Positions 46,674 through 60,560 of a stretch of DNA of 64,000 nt are shown here, one piece after another. The position numbers and the translations under genes are program-made. How positions within the stretch are numbered: the first letter of the stretch is position 1; each line of letters starts with the position of its first letter. The stretch lies in assembly GCA_933228895.1 (NCBI GenBank), contig OW121849.1:44982354-45046353 (forward strand), in the 5' to 3' direction. The notes under the pieces are model-generated. The model was not told the DNA's origin, searched no databases, and saw nothing but the letters and a program-made list of their open reading frames with translations. Source of the DNA: Platycnemis pennipes (Eukaryota; Arthropoda; Insecta; Odonata; Platycnemididae).

Positions 46674-49090
46674 TAGTGAATTTACCAAAATTCAAGAGGT
46701 AAAGAAGAAAAAAGGGAGATAATCACAAAATGTTCGTAGTGTAACCATCATTCAAAGATCGGCAATGCCTAAGATACGTTGACATAATTGTAGAGGGAAA
46801 GGGCCATGTCGTGCCATTTGTTTTCACTAATTCTAACCTGCCGGAAACCGGAAAAATAGATTTCAGACCTCACCATTCGCACATTTGTGCTTGGGAAATG
46901 TTTCAAAGACGCGCTATACGGCAAAGGTTAACAGCCTTTAAAGCCTCAACAGGTTATCGTGACGGTAGAAAGCGAGTTTGGATTGGAAACACAATTCAAT
47001 AATCTCGAAACATAGATGTATATAAGAAGACTCACGACGAAATACATATAATTAAGTGGTATTGCCTCATATGTACTTACCTTTGGCAATATATGGTGAT
47101 ATGCGTATAAGATTTTCGTAGGATCGTGGATTTTCTGATTTAACCTCTCGATTGCGACGATATTTATCACAAGTTGCTTGCCTTATGTCTCACACTTCTA
47201 TTCAGTTCAAAGTCACTGAATCACACTGAATGCAATGAATTGATTATTGAATTGTGTGCGACACGCCTTTAATCTCCATAGTGACAGCGTTATTCTGTTA
47301 TTCTAGCCTGCTTTTCTTGCTATTTGGACGGTGCCACCACTAACAATAGAATCATTGGACGGCAAATAGGTAGCTGTGTCAGCTATATCTTGTTTGATTT
47401 TCTCTGTCATTTTTCTTCCTGGATTTCACGCATATCGAGTATGGAGCTACCTGATGAAGGAGCAAAATTCATTTTCTATTTCCCGGTAATCTATTATCCA
47501 TAAATGGTATTACTTTCCAAGGTAGAAGAATTGCAAGATATCATATATACGTATTTTTAGTTATTAAAATGATACAACAATTATTTAAAAATTGTGAACC
47601 ATCTTAAAGTTCGAAAGAAATTAATTGATTTATAAAAATTCTCATCGTGTTTAGCTATTCAAACTAAGAACAGATATTGTATAATATTAATATTCTCTCT
47701 AAATGAATTTAATTCACTCCTTTCACTCTGAATCGATCTAAAATATTTTCGCCGTTCTGATATTTTTGTCTCCCCAATTATTTTCTATCATAATGAATTA
47801 ATTTTAGATTCCTCTTTAGATTTGGTACATTGCAGTGTTCAAATTACAAAATAATAGTTAGAAAATATTGAAGTCATGTTCAATTATATATTAAAAATTT
47901 AATATTATTTTCAATTCAGTCAGTGTTTTCATAGCCCCGTAAATACTTACACTGTAATTGCTGAACTCTGATTGACACGAATATTTTTAAATCAAAATTT
48001 ACCTAATTGCCTGTCCCTGAATGCCTAAAGTAGTCAGAGGGCAGTTTTTATAGCTAGTAAATCGAGATAGGATTGTTCTGATTTATGCTCTTATTGCATA
48101 AGCGTAGTCTTAGCTCGTGGTGTTTGTAGCAGCACAAAAATGAAGAAACGGAAGCTGAATGCAATATAAGTCACTTCAATTGTAATATCATCTTCTCGGC
48201 TCATTTACTATTTTGAAATCACGTTTCCAGAGCTCCTATTTATTTTACAACATTTCTCGACATTACATTCTGTTTAATTTTCGTCTGGGTTTACACGGGT
48301 GCAAAACATCACTCATTTTACATCGTTTGTTTAGCATCTCATCCCTTTGCTACGTTTATTCGAATTTCACTTTAATACATTGATGTAAGTATTTAGACCT
48401 CAATTCCTGCTGGATATATTATGCAATGTGAATGTTAAGGCACAAATAGTGTGATAAATAGGTTTTAAATTTATTTCTAGAATCGCGTAGCGTGAAATTA
48501 AACTAAGCTCCTTTTTTCAGATAGATGCACCCCTTAGCGTTATTCATATCCCGATGGTTCACCCAAATATAATGAATATACCCTTTCAGGGGGGTTAGGT
48601 ATGAGACAAACTTTCGTACAAGATAAATTCAAAGTGTTCTGCATTGACTACGGAAGCTATTACAAAGGGTTTCAAACGCTGCCCACTTGATGTATTATTT
48701 TCAGAACACAATCAAAACACTGAAAAATGTTTATGTTTGCAGTGCATGAACTCCGATGAAGACATTAAGTACATTCACTCACCCTTTACCATCCCCCTTG
48801 GCAAAGCTGGGACAGAAAATCGCCCAAACATTTTTCTGCTGAGTAATGTTGTGTTTCACCACTAAGGGATTGATGGGAGCGATGAAGTGATTTTTCCCAT
48901 GAGAGAAGTATTTTTACGACGAAGTCACGCTTTGTAAATTCATTGTTTTGAAGTGAGACCACTTGACTAATTTAAAACATCGAGAAATATGGTAGGACAC
49001 CTCTTTCACTAAATCCAGGAAGGTACAAATTTAGGACAGCTCATAGGAAGTAATGCGACAGAAGTGGTGGAGGGAGTGAAGCAAAAGTCA
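46674..49090. other. Intergenic DNA, no gene seen
   Basis: AT-rich with short frames only. Nothing recognised. Confidence 0.6.
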
Positions 49091-49099
49091 ATTATCGCA

Positions 49100-49930
49100 A
49101 TCCAAGAACGCGAAAAAGTTTCGGATTAGGAGAAAACAATAAGAACGAAATTAGGATGAATGGGAATAAAATTACGTCTAGCTTTCAATCCGAATTTCGG
49201 TTTGATGAGGGGATTAGAGAGAGAGTAAGAAATTTCAGGAAGACTGCAGTTAACATGAAAAAGATCTTATCCAGATATCACTTGGGAGATCAATAAAAAA
49301 GAAATATACTAATGGTAGGGAGTAGAGGAGAACAGGCCAAGACTAATGTTAAACTCTGGAACCAATAGGTTTAAGAGGTGAATGAGTATTACTATTTGAA
49401 TACGAGGCAGGAGGGAAATAGACAGTACAATAGCCCAGGCGAAGAGGGCATTCTAACGAAACAGAAATCTATACTTACCGCTGTACATGAAAGATTGGAA
49501 GTAAGAAAAAGCTTCACTAGAACATACATATGGAGCACGCTTCTTTATGGTAGTGACGTTTTGACATTAATTAGCAGCAGAGAAGCCACGTCTGGAAGCA
49601 TTCGAAATGTGATGTTACAAATCAATAATAAAGAAAAAATGGATTGACCGAGGGACAAAGGAAGACCTAAGAAGAGTTAGAGAAAAGAGAAGTTTTCTGA
49701 AAACTTTGAAAAGGAGCCGGGACAGCGTAATCGTCCACAATCTTCGTCTACATAATACCCTGCAAACCACCATAAAGGTGTGTGGCAGGGGATAATAATT
49801 GGCAATCGGCCGCATTTGAGAAATGATGGTCTATCGAAGAACATCGCCGAGGGGAAAGCGAATGGGAAAAATGTAAAAGTAGAAGTCATGGAGAGTATCC
49901 CTAAGTGGACATAGGAATAGTAGCTAGTAG
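49100..49930 (+). pseudogene. LINE reverse transcriptase C-terminal relic, copy 1
   Basis: Conceptual reading with several frame breaks: NVKLWNQ and EVNEYYYLNT, which fits the N-K-L...V-EYCYLG end of non-LTR reverse transcriptases; then LEVRKSFTRTYIWSTLLYGS, the conserved RKxFIRTYVWSVLLYGCE segment; then the KEKMD, LKTLKKR-type tail and IGNRPHLRN. Stops interrupt each block. The 5' part is missing, as is normal for dead LINE copies. Confidence 0.75.
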
Positions 49931-50700
49931 GATTTCAATGACGGCCCTCCGTTCAGTACATCAGAATGAATTTAATAGACTAATAAATCGCAACATTAGT
50001 CAGACCATAGGTGGGTCATTAGGGTTCACTACGTGTTAATCCCAACGGCCTGTAAAATTCACACAAAAGGGTACGAGAGACATTTATTTTTCCTAAGTCG
50101 CCTTTGGTTATCCTTGAACCCCTATTGCCTGAAATAACTCTAAGCTTGGATTTAGCTGGACGTATCCTGAGAGGTCTGAATCCGAGATCTGAACTCATTC
50201 TCCTTTACTTAAGCCAGAAGCTTAAGTAAACTGGGACCGTTTGGAATGCGAGTTTTACTAAGGATTGACGCGTTGAGCAGAGAAGAAGACATGTAAAGAA
50301 GTGCTAGAAGTGATTGGAAGGAACAGTTTGATAGAGGAAAGGAGAAGGCAGAATAAATCAAAACACGGATTTGGTTGTTTGAGACAAAGGTAGGGATAGG
50401 GCTAGACAGGAATAGGAGAATAATTTAGGCAAGCGATGGATAGGGTTAGAACATTATAGAACTTAAAAGGAGTTAGGTAGTACCTACTGTGGAGCTGAAG
50501 TAGAAAATATTCGAGACATAGTTGTTATTTGGTAGAAGTTAGGCCTCTTCAAAGAGGTTGATTCCTAATTTTATTTAACAAATAATTAGTGGAATACCAT
50601 CAATTCATGGGTAAAGTTTAGTACAAAAACAGTCTTTTATCACTCAACGTTCAATATTAGAAAACAGTTTCACATTTATTCTGTTTGCCAGTGATGTTTG
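49931..50700. other. Possible degraded repeat, no gene seen
   Basis: Purine-rich, stop-filled sequence downstream of the LINE relic. No element ends were recognised. Confidence 0.4.
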
Positions 50701-51310
50701 ATGCTAAAGGAGCTGCTGTTTCAAGTCAAAATCAACAGAAATGGTTCGAAAATTGCCATCAGTCGCGACGACACAGGAGTTAACCAAGTAACATTCAGCC
50801 CAGAACATTGCAGACGCGTCTAAATGCCTTGCGACCAGGGAGTGGCTCTGTTTGGCCACTGCATTACCACTCCAGATGGGGAATCGCATCCCTTGGGGTG
50901 AGAGAGCCGAATACGTTTGCGTAACAGAGTGACCACCCTCGAGATTGGTAGGGCATGGGCTGGCATTTAAGTTTTGATCCCGCGGAGGAGGTAGAGTGCT
51001 GAGCCAAGGTTGGTCGAGCTGAGGAGGGCAATTGCGAGGGGTTCTGGGACCGGAAAGAGGCTAGGGAAGGGAAGCGGATATTATGACAGGGCGAGGGATA
51101 CAGGGAAGAAGGGGTCAGCAGCCTCCTTCTCTCCCTCGGCATGTGGGTGGTAGTGGATTCGAAGGTAGGGTGTCGGGGGAACGGAGGAAGGCTGGGAAAC
51201 GGTTTGTCCCCGACACAAAATGACTATCGCAGCCCGTCCCAGCCATGCGAATCGGCATCGGGGCAAAAGTATTGGAAACGCTACCCTAGCGGAGAAAAAG
51301 ACGGCATGAT
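50700..51310. other. GC-rich patch 1 (purine-rich plus strand)
   Basis: GC content clearly rises and CpG is frequent (e.g. cgcgacgacac, gatcccgcggagg). The plus strand is G/A-rich from 50980 to 51200. Frames on both strands are open by composition only. No promoter or domain identified. Confidence 0.5.
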
Positions 51311-53040
51311 ATTTTCTCTCGTCAACTCAATGAGGGACTGTTTCCGGCTTTATATTGAGTAAATTTTCTAAGTTAGGAAATAAGATTTTGCGATTCCACA
51401 CTAAGGACGGGTTAAGCTGCTGTGCAGCTTCATCAGGTGCTGTTCACCTGATATTTGCAATGTGTGTCCAACTGATTTCTTAATCTCGTCAACTCTATTG
51501 CTAGCTTCACTATTTGAGCGGAAGTGAATATTAACACACGAGAACAGCACATAATAAAAATTGAAATGGTTAGTTGTGTGATGCGTGATTCCCGCGTAAT
51601 TCAGTGTCCATAGGTAGGAACGATTGACGAAAAATTAGTGACTTTATTGCCCAACGACATGAATTACCATAAAAATGAGTTTGAATTATAAGGAAAAGAA
51701 TATTGACGACGACCATTATTCTGAAAAAATATGAAATGAGGTAAATACATCTCAGAGTTTCTACCGAAAAATGGCGCACTATTTTTGCGTAATGAATTTT
51801 TAAATCTCATTTTTGTCAATTTGGAAACTTTCTATTACGACTATTTAGGTCTGGACTCGTTAAACCTTATTCTCTCTGTAATTTTAATTACATCAACAGC
51901 AGGTGACCATATATTAATTCATTTTTTCCTGGAGATAGGAATAGACTTGAAGTTCCGTTAATTTTGTTAAACTAATAATCACCCGAAAACGGGCATGTTC
52001 GCACACATGTACACATATCGCAGCTAGCGTAATTGGTTAAGTGACTTTGCAGGAAAAATACACCAATGAAAAAAAAATTGACAGTATCTGCTGCGACACA
52101 TCAATTTTCATCAATTAACATGCCTTCGATAGTTAACAGTGGGAATGGCGTATGATACAAAATAACAACGAATGAGCACTCGTTAGATCTTTGGTCCATC
52201 AGAAAAAAGTTATAGTAGTTTCATGCCGGTGAGTACAAAAATGTATGTGCACTTGGCTAAAGAATTATCATCGCGAGGAAAACAGTTCAGTTTTTTGTCC
52301 AAAAGTGAAAGAAAGGTGAATAAGACATTAGAGAGAATGTCACACGTCGCTTGAAATTCATAGGCATGAAAAAATTCTCGCCATTCGTCGACTTCCATAA
52401 CTGCATAATGTGCATAGTGATCACTATACCACGCTTTTCCGTTGTTGCGCAAGAATTAAATTATGTCTTCAATATTTCTAGATGAAACTCGAGGAATTTT
52501 TCACTCTAAAGGCAAATTTTAAGCCGCTAATGCACAACGCAGAAGAGTCCTGCAGTACTTTTCCCCACACAAATGTCACAATCGGTGGGGTACCAACCAA
52601 AATGCTTTTTCTTTTTTAAAAACTAATTAAACAAAACTTGTGTAAACATAATATTTGTAAATATTTAACGCCATTTGTTTTTTAGTGTTGGCTACTCCAG
52701 GCGTATTCGATTCTTGGCATTTCTCCGAAGCTATTCACATCCGCGCTTCCTACTATACCTCTACAGAACATCATGCCTTAAATTTTTCGTCGTCGTGGAC
52801 CTTTCAACTAATTTCAATAACTTTATTTCTTCCAGTATGTTTTTCCTTTCATTGAAACCGTCGATTCCGTGAACACGCTGTTTCCGAAGTTATATTATAT
52901 CAAAGCAAACGGTCTGCTGTACTATAGCTGATAACGTTATATCTAACAATGCGTGATAGATATCCTTTGACTCAGGATCCACCAAAAAGCTTCCCTTCCT
53001 TCCGAGGAAAGAGGAATCTTTTGTTCCGTTTCTCCCTATC
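51311..53040. other. Intergenic DNA, no gene seen
   Basis: AT-rich with short frames only. Confidence 0.6.
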
Positions 53041-53540
53041 GTTCCCGACCTTCCATTGACCGGTATCTCATACCTTTCGTGCTTCATCGTCCATATCGTC
53101 GGCCTTTTCCGAACCCGCCCACACCCAACCCTCCTCCTTACGGACCACACCCACCATGCCTCCCCCGCCTACGCCCTAACGCCAACCCCAACCCCCGACA
53201 GTACCCTCAACCCCTCTCGCATTACTGTTTTACCCTGCCTAGAGATACCGCTTCTCCCCCCCTTCTCCTCCTCCACTTCTACCTTCCGCTTTGTGTTTTC
53301 CCTTCTCTCGCTTTTCTTGCTCGCTGCCCTCTCTAGTCTCCTTAAAGCAACAGATTCCTGAGGAGAATGTACCCCGATTGGGCAGGCCCTCGCTTCTTGA
53401 ATCCCACAATAGACAGAAGAACCTAGGGAGGCGCATCGGTGAATTTGACCGCCCACAGGCAAGGAGAGCAGAGAGTGGAAGAGGGTTGCTGGCGTGTTTG
53501 TCCTTTCTAGATCAATAAGTTTCTCAGGGGATAAAATCTT
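53041..53540. other. GC-rich patch 2 (pyrimidine-rich plus strand)
   Basis: C/T-rich plus strand to about 53340 (cccacacccaaccctcctcc), then purine-rich to 53520. Overlapping frames in several phases are due to base composition. Confidence 0.5.
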
Positions 53541-53698
53541 CGGGCTGGCCTCCATTATTTTAAAACACTACGGATACTATAGAAGTGTGAATTAAAACCA
53601 CTGTACTTTTCCCTCCATATATTTTATTAAAATTACAAGAGCGTTGAGAAAACACTTCCATGTGAATGACTTTCGAGATGTGGCAAAACACCTCGGAT

Positions 53699-53738
53699 GT
53701 ACCACCATAATGTAATGCGCATTACATTATGGTGGTAC
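53699..53738. repeat. Perfect 40-bp palindrome
   Basis: The half-site gtaccaccataatgtaatgc is followed at once by its exact reverse complement, with no loop. Confidence 0.95.
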
Positions 53739-54160
53739 ACTAAAGGCAAAATGTTTTACTGTACAAATGAGATTATCGTGCCAAAGGGATTAAAATGGAA
53801 TTCTCTATATCCCTTTGAATTTTTTATTTTTCTGCACTCAAATATATAATTCAATAGCTCATTTCATGCACATAAACCTTGTAGCAAGTGGTACTCTCCT
53901 CTAACAACCCCCTTATTTGTCATTAAATCACTATGAAAATCAATCCAAAATATTGAAAACATGCTAAACAACAAACAACAGAAAAAGGAAATGAAATTCA
54001 CTAGTTGACAAATGAAGAAATAAAAAAATACATAAAAGTGATTATTTGGTATCACTAAATTATCCAGTCATAGACATGCGTCAAGATGAACTGATTCTCC
54101 TAGAAAAATTCGATTTTATCTCTTTTTTAATTCTTCGTAGCCATTAAATGATGCCAGAAA

Positions 54161-54770
54161 ATGAAATATGTGCGAGCTTTAAGGAAAAAAGTCCGCGGAA
54201 TAGCCCAGATAGCCCAGTTAAAGAGAGCATACTACCAAAAGAAGAATCTACTTATTCCTGGAAACTCAGGCTTGCACGTGAGAAAACGCTTCATTAGGAC
54301 GTACAATCTGAGACAGCGAAGCATGGACGGTAACAGTAGTAGAAGATTTACGACTGGAAGTATTTGAAATGTGTTGTTATAAATAATTGAGAAAGAGAAA
54401 ATGGATCTACCGAGTAATAAAGTCACAAGAAGAGGGGAGAGAGGAAAGAGAAGACTGCTGAAAGCTTTGGAAAGAAGACTGGACACGATAATCGGTCATA
54501 CCTTGAAGTATATTCTGATGGAAAAGTTGTCAACTTAAGGTTGGCCTTGGCTTTCGTTAACTTAATTCTTAACTAAGCCATTGTTTCAGCATTGTCAAGG
54601 TGAAAGAATGTCAAAGGATGGCCTTGAATCAGATACATAAAAGCAGCAAAGAATGTAAAGGAGGAGAATTATGTACGCATGGAGAGGTTAGCTGTTGGGA
54701 GAATCGAGTGGAGAACTGCGCCAAACCATTATTAGGACTGGTGAGGAGTGATAGAACCATAAATGGTCAT
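54161..54770 (+). pseudogene. LINE reverse transcriptase C-terminal relic, copy 2
   Basis: Encodes IAQIAQLKRAYYQKKNLLIP and then LHVRKRFIRTYNLRQRSMDG, EKEKMDLPS, KRRLLKALERRLDTIIGH and, past 54600, a tail resembling YVRMERLAVGRIEWRTAPN. The order and motifs match copy 1 (49100-49930), with partly better conservation. Multiple stops. Confidence 0.75.
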
Positions 54771-57640
54771 CGATAGAACTCTCTTCTTATATATTCTTCC
54801 CTGTTCATGATCTGTTAATCAGCATATCATCAGAACCCAGTCTAACGTAGAAATCTCATAAGCAGTTTTGGCAAAGGCACATGAGCTGTATAATTGATTA
54901 ATAATTCTTCGCGATAACGCAGTTTATATCACCGTTCGATTCACACGCGAGACTTGGATAATATCCAGATCATCCAATGTTTCCTCTCTTGTGTAATGAT
55001 CAAGGTATCACGCCAGGTCACATCCACCCACCTCGATGCCGTAATCTCATAACCGCTTCCGATAAACGGGCGCCCATAAACGCGAAATCTAATGACCAGA
55101 TGGGCATATTAACGTCTTTCGCAGCTCACTATTTCATCAACGATGATATCACCATAACTGGAAGTAGTAGCGGTATCATTTAACTACCACTTTATGCGTA
55201 AACCTAATTTTCCCGTAGGCTTCAGGGAGTGTAGGACTTTTGGGAGATTTTACTCGGGGGATGGGGAGGGTGCTCCCTTATGGCTTTGGGAAATTACCTC
55301 CCAATACATGGGAGGGACGAAGGAAGAAGTTCTTACACGCCGAGATAGGATCAAACGTGAGGCATCGATTATGTACAATAATACATTTATGTATGTACAA
55401 TAATACATTTATGTATTATTGTACATAGCTATGAGGTGCTGCAACCACGGAAGAAAGATATGATATTCTATTAATTCAGTATAGAAATTCATAAATGAAT
55501 ATCAGTTACGAATAAGATTACCTACTACTACGATATGTAAATACGCTGAACGAAATTCGTTGCTGATTGCAGTACCGTGCAACTTGAAACCATCGGTATC
55601 ATCTCGAATGGGCAGCCAAGGAGTCACATGGTACAAACACAAATAGTTCGTAAATTTTGGTGAAATTGAATCGCTAATAACAATCTCACTCATTATTTTC
55701 ACATGGGATTTATCACATCCGAGTGATATTATGGTCGAGATGGATAAGAAAAACTGAAGTGAAAACAATGAGTGACATTGTAATAATGATTCGAACACAC
55801 CAAATTTGAGAACCGTTTGTATTTGTTCCAAGTGACTCTTTGGTTATCTATTCGAGATAATCCGGAATATTTCAGACACCTCTGTAGGAGGGATCGTGGA
55901 TCCCTTTCCCGAGTTCTCATCATCGTTACTATTAACGCAAAGTCGTAAAGAAACGCACTGTACACTGAAGCCCCCCAAAGAAATTGCTCTACCAATTGGG
56001 GTTAATAACTTAAAGCATCGCTCAAATTCTGAAGAATAATGATTGCGTTTTTGATCATCTAAATGAAATTAAAAAATAACAAAATCGCAAGCGCATGATT
56101 ATCCGTGATTGAGCTCCTGAGGAATTTGTAAACGTTTTTCTAGCAATGAGGTGTTGTCGTTTACACCTCATTGAACTCATTGGTTCCATTTACGAGGAAC
56201 TGAAAAGATTTTGGTTCGTTTAGCCCTCTGGGTTATTATGGTAGGCCACTCTACTACCTACTGAACCTAAGGTTGGGGCATCGTGTCCATTCCCTTGAAT
56301 AGGCGTTCAGTAAGACCGGATCTACGATAATCGGGAATATATATATACATGCATGTATTCTGATAATAACGTTTTGGGCTCCCATCTATCGAGCAAGGAA
56401 TCTGTGTTGCTCATATTTATTTATACTCTTCCGAACATATAGGTTAGTTTAGCTTAAAGGCTACTTGGCAATAATCGTATGATTCAATATGAATTAATCT
56501 GCATAGATTTCTGTGCGGGTTGATGAATATAGGTTTCTTAAATTATTTCAAAGAATCTACGTTTGACAGATTGTTGGGTGGATAACATTAACAATAATAT
56601 TAACAATATTTAAAATATGATTTTAAAATTTTTATTAGCTGAGCTTATCGCTGACATTGAAACTTATGGGCCAGTTTGATATTATAAATAGCAATATGAG
56701 CCGAGATAAAGATTCACACCCACCTCACTACGCTTTAGAATTCATCTTCCCTCTTCACATTCAAGTAGGTACCCCTTCAAATGAAGTTTTTTCCGTCTCA
56801 ATCCCTTTAATATGGCGTTCGCTAGTTCTCCTCCTCACCACAGTCCACCAGGAATATTGCAATATGTCGGGACCCGTCATACTTTTCCCACTCCATTTCC
56901 ACTCTTTAATCCATCTTCCCAGCTTTATCCTTATCCTCCTCTTTGTTACCGTGATTTGCGAAGTAAATAAGTAGGTCTCGTCGAACTGAAATCAACGCCT
57001 TAAAAATGTCGTATACTTGGTGGACACTGGGGTTAGTTTTACAATTGTTGCAATGGGTGAATACCAATTGACGGACCAAAGAAATTAATTTTCATCTGGA
57101 TATTTAAATAGAGAAATAACCGAATACTTGTAGTTTTGATATTTTTTAAACTGTTTATTCACCGGTATCCAAGCCCGCTGTATCTGACTTTATCCCAGAT
57201 AGATTAAAGTATTCGTTCTTCTCTTGCTCAATTCTTGGCTTTAGTACAACATCAAGACAAATCACTCCAAGATACCTTCAAAGAAATAACTTCCCTTTGT
57301 TGATAATACAATTGCAAACATATGGTATATGACATATTAATATAGATGAACCTAAGTTACGGGATATGATTACATTAGTGGATTTTTGGTGATTTATGTG
57401 TCTGCATGCTTATAGGCTTTATTAATAATTTCCATGAATGTTGGGTGAAAGGTGAAATTTTTCGTGTATATCACGTATGATATTTATTGTAATCAGTTAA
57501 TTAGTATACTAACTATATATATGCTATAGCAATGTAAAAATTATTGCATATACATAATACATGTTTGTGACAGCTCACCTCCTGCCAAACACGTCCGAAG
57601 TGGCTTGCATGGCAGTCAGTGGATGTAGATAATATCCAAC
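54771..57640. other. Intergenic DNA, no gene seen
   Basis: No recognisable coding sequence. A small palindromic tandem repeat is at 55371-55426. Confidence 0.5.
55371..55426. repeat. 22-bp tandem unit ending in a hairpin
   Basis: atgtacaataatacatttat begins at 55371 and again at 55393. The second copy pairs with tgtattattgtacat to form a 16-bp perfect stem with a 2-nt loop (55393-55426). Confidence 0.9.
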
Positions 57641-57859
57641 CTATCTCAAGTGTTTAAAACGCAAGAGTTGAACATAAAATTTGTTACTAGCTTTTGCGCA
57701 GCTAAAGCGAATGATTTGGAACGATTTTTCTCACGTGCGGGAAAGAAAGGACATAATTTTTTGATGGAAGCCGCTAAATTTCTGGAGATTTCCCATAGTG
57801 TTTTAGAAAGTGGTATTTTCATTGAGTTTTCTAGGATTTCGCGCTCGCAAAATCCTTGA

Positions 57860-58540
57860 TTTATTATCATTTTGCAGAACGAACAGACGGGCGAGAAAGC
57901 TCCTTCCCCAGCTTAGCCGAGGAAATGATTTATTCAGAACACCCGCCAACATCTCCGGGTATTACCCGAGTTTTCCGGTAGAGGTTGTTTCCCTAAGTTT
58001 TCCAGGTCAGCGGATACCCTGGTTTATTAATTCCTTACCCGCTTTTTGCGAATCGCTCGCGATTTTTACCCTCCAACCTGCCTCTTTCGAAGCACTCCCA
58101 ATTGCTGCCGGCCCATGCTCATTCGTTTCCCCTCACTCTGGGACCACATCGGACCCTGTGATCACTTGCCCTTTCTTGCTCTCGCACTCCTGCACCCGTC
58201 CGATCTTTAGCGAATTGATGCTTGGCCGCATAATCGCTGCCTCGGCTTTTTCCTTCCGTCCTTTTCCCCCTCCTACCCCTTAGGATTCACCTTTGACCCT
58301 ACCTCCGCCTCCAACCCTCCTACCCCCCTCTCTTCTACTCATTTCGGGTCCTATTTCCTTCACAGTCTTTTCCCCCGTTCCTCCCCTTTGTGTTAGGGTT
58401 TTTGCTACGACGGCCACACCCGACTCATCCCAATTTTTCCCACGAGGATGGGGAACGGAAGCCGTGGGTCGGGGAAGAAAAAACATAGGGTGCCCGCTCC
58501 ACTTTCTCCCGAACTTCATCTCTTATCTTCCGCTTTGATT
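57860..58540. other. GC-rich patch 3 (pyrimidine-rich plus strand)
   Basis: C/T-rich and CpG-containing, with composition-driven frames (157 codons at 57810-58283, Pro/Ser/Phe-rich). No domain recognised. It could be a CpG island or an old repeat. Confidence 0.45.
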
Positions 58541-60560
58541 GTGAGCCTGTTGTCCTTTCTTAAAACATCGACCGTCAGATTAAGGGGAATGGAAGTCCCT
58601 TGAGGGGTAGAAATTCGCCGCTTTAATAACTTTCTTCTTCTTTCCCTCTACCTGCCCCTATTATCAATAATTTGAGAGATTATTGACGATAAAGTGACAA
58701 CAGTTGTACTATTAGAGTACTCAATGGGTGGAATTGAGGGCATTTCCGCAAAGGATTTTATAAACTAAAAAGGGAAAGAAATAAAATTCGGACATTAATT
58801 TCAAGAAGGAAAAGCAGGGAGTAAGCCGATAGCGGAACATTTAGTCCAACATGCATCTAGAAGCCCAATTAAAACTGTTTTTAAGTCTTAATTTAATCTT
58901 GTTTTAGGAATTATTTTTTTCGCTAATGTGTTTCGCGGATACAGTTATCTCTTTTGGAGATTTTTACTCTTAATAAGATGAAAATGACAACCCTTTCTGA
59001 ATTGGTTTTTGTGTATATTTCGGATATTATACTATTTTGCCTTCAAATGCTATCAATTTCTCTCAATCAACGGTTTATTAATTTGGAGAAAATAACTACG
59101 CCTGTTTTTTGGAAAGCCAAAATAATTCCATGAATTAAGAAAATATATTACATCAAAATTATTGAAATCATATGATTATGTCCAGAAAGATTCAGGAAAT
59201 TCATCCCCGGACATTTGGAGTATTTCGAGGGTGGTTTTCTAATGTACCTGCGGATGGCTCTCTAAGCTCTTAAGATAGATCGGGAGATCAATAGTATACA
59301 AGACGATGGTAATATTCAATACTCCCGAACACAGGTACGACCAAGAGAACCATCTAATGCACAACACAACTCGGTGCACTAAACACGAGTAAAAAAGGCT
59401 AAAGACAGAAAAAAAGTTACGAGCGGTAGCAGTCATAATGTTGTGAGTGTCGTTGACTTTACTTTCTCACGAAAATTTTCATGTGTCAACATACGCAATA
59501 ATTCCTCTTTAGATTAGCAAAAGTGTTAGATTTCCACTAAAGAAACGTGAGCCATGGAAAAATAATGAACGTCAATTCCATTACAGCAATGGCAAAATTT
59601 GCACGGTGATAAAATCATTTTTTTGCCCGGGAATTGAAAATAGAAGGTACTTTAGCTACCATTTTCTTATACATACATGCCTTGCCCATGAATTCACTTG
59701 GGGAATATGAAGAGTTGGGGAAAAAGGCAACCTTGATTATTATGGCGGCACATATATACTAAACAAGCAATCACCGTCTATATGTTTTGCTATCTGCAAA
59801 ACTACGAAGAAATTACGTCAGCATTAAGTCATGAGCCTACTTTTGCTCTTTTTCTTAAGCTATTCGAATGATAATTAATTTCAGCGCTTAAATACTTGGC
59901 ATTGGACATACTTTCACGTCAGATTTGGCTCTCGGTAGATACCAATGTCTTAATAATGCCCGTTGCTCCGAACAAGGCCAACTATTGTTACTTCGTTCAA
60001 TATTTACTCTAGGATATTTATCGGAACGTAAGGAAAAAATTTCCTTGAAGGGGGAAACATAGGAAGAAAGTAAAAAGTTTTGATGCATTATCATTAGGAA
60101 AATATTCCGAAAATAGAAGACTTACCTCGCAAATTGCACGATATGCACTAGCATGAAATCCGTTTCAATTTTGATGTTATTAGAAAACTTTTCTTACGAA
60201 TTTTTATCATAGGCATTCGCATTTCCCTACAGAACTGGGGTGTTACATGATCACAAACAACGACCACTCGACCTTTCCCGAACAATGGCTCAAAGTTATT
60301 GAAACCTCTGACATTTTTTGACGAGGGTCACGATCCCAAAAAAGATTGCTCTCGACCCATTTATTCAAAGGCGTATCTTCGTAGATATTAAATATACACA
60401 TTGTAATCAATATCTCCCGAGTATTTCCGATCGTGTGTTACATCATCTTAAACTCAGTGCATTTTTACGAGTCAAGTGGGAAAAAAATAGAGGAAAAAAA
60501 TGTACATACAACGAGTACTGGTTTCACTAGGAGCCTTGCTAGATCAACGTTTTAACCCGA
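58541..60560. other. Intergenic DNA, no gene seen
   Basis: AT-rich, short frames only. Confidence 0.6.

Noticed and set aside
53079..53555. Overlapping frames in both strands around 53.1-53.5 kb
   Set aside because: Open frames in several phases on both strands arise from low AT content; no motif or splice structure.
57810..58283. 157-codon frame in GC-rich patch 3
   Set aside because: Pro/Ser/Phe-rich composition, no domain, and other frames are open in the same patch; more likely compositional.
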